Assembly: GCF_000768345.1 (NCBI RefSeq)
Contig: NZ_AVPS01000006.1
Span: 124,001 to 188,000, forward strand
DNA length: 64,000 nt
Source of the DNA: Lysobacter concretionis Ko07 = DSM 16239
GTDB taxonomy: Bacteria > Pseudomonadota > Gammaproteobacteria > Xanthomonadales > Xanthomonadaceae
Reading direction: 5' to 3'
The translations under genes and the position numbers were made by a program. The notes under the pieces are model-generated. The model did no database searches, was not told where the DNA came from, and saw only the letters and a list, made by a program, of their open reading frames with translations. Below are positions 62,594 through 64,000 of the stretch, one piece after another (the stretch's first letter is position 1; every line of letters begins with the position of its first letter).

Positions 62594-63058
62594 TCAGCCC
62601 GGCAGGTGCTGGCGCGTCCAGCGCACGATATCAGCCGCGGCCATCGCGCCGGCCTGCCGCGCCCGTTCGCGACCGCCCTTGAACAACACCAGGGTGGGGA
62701 TGCTGCGGATCGCGTACTGCTGGCCCAGGGTGGGCTCGCTCTGGGTGTCGACCTTGGCCAGCCGCACCTGTGGTTCCAGTTCGGCGGCGGCACGCTCGAA
62801 CTGCGGCGCCATCATCTTGCACGGCCCGCACCACGGCGCCCAGAAGTCCACCAGCACGGGCAGGTCGCCACGATTGACGTGGGTCGCGAAGTGGTCGACC
62901 CCCAGCGCCACCGGCTTGCCGTTGAACAATCCCTGCCCGCAGCGCCCGCAGACCGGCGCTTCCGACAGGCGCGCCGCCGGCACCCGGTTGGGGGCGTGGC
63001 AATGCGGGCAGGCGACCAGCAGCGGGTCGGTCGCCGGGGTTCGTTCGGTTGTGCTCAT
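62594..63058 (-). CDS. trxC: Thioredoxin 2 (TrxC)
   Basis: 154 residues. An N-terminal zinc ribbon (VACPHCHAPNRV, then VCGRCGQGLFN) precedes a thioredoxin fold with active site FWAPWCGPCKMMAP and cis-proline in IRSIPTLVLFKGG. TrxC is the zinc-bearing cytosolic thioredoxin, induced in oxidative stress in E. coli. Its ATG overlaps the stop of the RND permease by 4 bp, an unexpected partner. Confidence 0.94.
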   Translation of the reverse strand: MSTTERTPATDPLLVACPHCHAPNRVPAARLSEAPVCGRCGQGLFNGKPVALGVDHFATHVNRGDLPVLVDFWAPWCGPCKMMAPQFERAAAELEPQVRLAKVDTQSEPTLGQQYAIRSIPTLVLFKGGRERARQAGAMAAADIVRWTRQHLPG

Positions 63059-63999
63059 GCCAGCTCCTCCGCCGACTCCGCCAAAGGCGGCCGGCTGCGA
63101 TGCATCAAGGTGTAATACAGCAATGGAATCACCACCAGGGTGAGGACGGTGCTGACAAGGATGCCGAAGATCAGCGACACCGCCAGTCCGTTGAAGATCG
63201 GGTCGTCGAGGATGAAGAACGCGCCCATCATCGCCGCCACGCCGGTCAACACGATCGGCTTGGCGCGCACCGCGCAGGCATCGACCACGGCCTGCTCGAG
63301 CGGGCGTCCAGCTGCCAGTGCGTGGTTGATGAAGTCCACCAGCAGGATGGAATTGCGCACGATGATGCCGGCCAGCGCGATCATGCCGATCATCGAGGTC
63401 GCGGTGAACTGCGCGCCCAGCAGCGCGTGGCCCGGCATCACCCCGATCACGGTCAGCGGGATCGGCGCCATGATCACCAGCGGCACCAGGTAGCTGCGGA
63501 ACTGGGCGACCACCAGCAGGTAGATCAGCACCATCCCGGCCGCGTAGGCGATGCCCATGTCGCGGAAGGTCTCGTAGGTGATCTGCCATTCGCCGTCCCA
63601 CTTGATCGCGAAATCGCTGGTATCGGGCGGTTGCGTGATGAAGGTCTGGGCGATGTGCCGGCCGTCCACCTCATCGCGCCCGAGCTGGCCGACCAGATCG
63701 AACATGCCGTACAGCGGGCTATCCAGCGCGCCGGCCTCGTCGCCGGTCACGTACACCACCGGCAGCAGATCCTTGTGGTGGATCGCGCCGTCCCAGTGGC
63801 CACGCTCGACGCTCACCAGCTCCGACAGCGGCACCAGCTGGCCTTGGCCGCCGCGCACCTGCAGCGCCAGCAGCCGGTCCATGCCGGCCTGCTCCGACGC
63901 CGGCAGGCGCAAGCGCACGGGGCGCGGGTACTTGGATGCGCCGTCATGCACATAGGTGGCATCGATACCGGACACCGCCGCCTGCAATGCCTCGGCAAT
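63055..63999 (-). CDS. RND efflux permease (C-terminal part, cut by window edge)
   Basis: 315 residues are visible, corresponding to the second periplasmic part and last membrane helices of a ~1000-residue RND permease. Motifs: AAGMVLIYLLVVAQFRSYLV, LAGIIVRNSILLVDFINHAL, VRAKPIVLTGVAAMMGAFFI and the last helix LTLVVIPLLYYTLMHR. The 5' part lies beyond the window. It is distinct from the permease at 41403 and, judged by sequence style, belongs to a family with cation or organic substrates that cannot be narrowed from this part. Confidence 0.9.
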   Translation of the reverse strand: MAEALQAAVSGIDATYVHDGASKYPRPVRLRLPASEQAGMDRLLALQVRGGQGQLVPLSELVSVERGHWDGAIHHKDLLPVVYVTGDEAGALDSPLYGMFDLVGQLGRDEVDGRHIAQTFITQPPDTSDFAIKWDGEWQITYETFRDMGIAYAAGMVLIYLLVVAQFRSYLVPLVIMAPIPLTVIGVMPGHALLGAQFTATSMIGMIALAGIIVRNSILLVDFINHALAAGRPLEQAVVDACAVRAKPIVLTGVAAMMGAFFILDDPIFNGLAVSLIFGILVSTVLTLVVIPLLYYTLMHRSRPPLAESAEELA

Positions 64000-64000
64000 C

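Overview
The window is GC-rich, densely packed bacterial chromosome. Gene content and order (fliE-fliR, flhBAF, flhG-fliA-cheYZA-motCD-parC-parP) match polar-flagellate gammaproteobacteria. GTAG-headed REP hairpins, a secreted S1/P1 nuclease, class I aldolase next to pyk/pgk and overall protein style point to the Xanthomonadaceae (Lysobacter / Luteimonas / Stenotrophomonas-like). No rRNA, tRNA, CRISPR array, insertion sequence or prophage gene was seen.

Region 1 (1-28.3 kb, + strand) is a nearly continuous flagellar and chemotaxis locus. It runs from the 3' end of fliE through fliFGHIJK (MS-ring, rotor, export ATPase, hook length), a REP-rich gap with a sigma-54 promoter, fliLMNOPQR-flhBA (switch and export gate), flhF-flhG (pole and number control), fliA (sigma-28), cheY-cheZ-cheA1, motC-motD and a ParC/ParP-like polar-array pair. 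A second block follows under its own sigma-28-type promoter: STAS protein, second CheY, second CheA and CheW, ending in a strong terminator.

Region 2 (28.3-38.8 kb) opens with two oppositely oriented, related nested-hairpin elements and a small TonB-domain protein. Then come two chemoreceptors (one with a C-terminal CheR-docking pentapeptide, one PAS-type), cheR-cheD-cheB and a short MCP-like protein. Four sigma-28-like promoters lie in front of the second chemotaxis block and the three receptor genes.

Region 3 (38.8-51.7 kb, mostly - strand) is housekeeping: a SpoU-type RNA methyltransferase, an AGCS amino-acid:cation symporter, a two-gene RND efflux system, cysteine synthase (+), and a glycolytic group (pgk, phosphoglycolate-phosphatase-like HAD, pyk, class I aldolase). 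Region 4 (51.7-56.6 kb) is a 1.2-kb non-coding stretch with three copies of a second structured repeat, two NrdR-like boxes and a cobalamin riboswitch, followed by nrdA-nrdB. Region 5 (56.9-64 kb) holds a thioesterase, a membrane protein, truncated hemoglobin, azurin, 7Fe ferredoxin, GAPDH, S1/P1 nuclease, a lipoprotein phosphatase, thioredoxin 2 and the 3' end of an RND permease.

The most unusual material is non-coding: two families of repeats with conserved cores and divergent but still complementary stems, in which nearly all non-Watson-Crick pairs are G.U when read in the core orientation. Also unusual are a REP-type repeat array read in frame inside fliO, and dual NrdR plus B12-riboswitch control of a class I ribonucleotide reductase.
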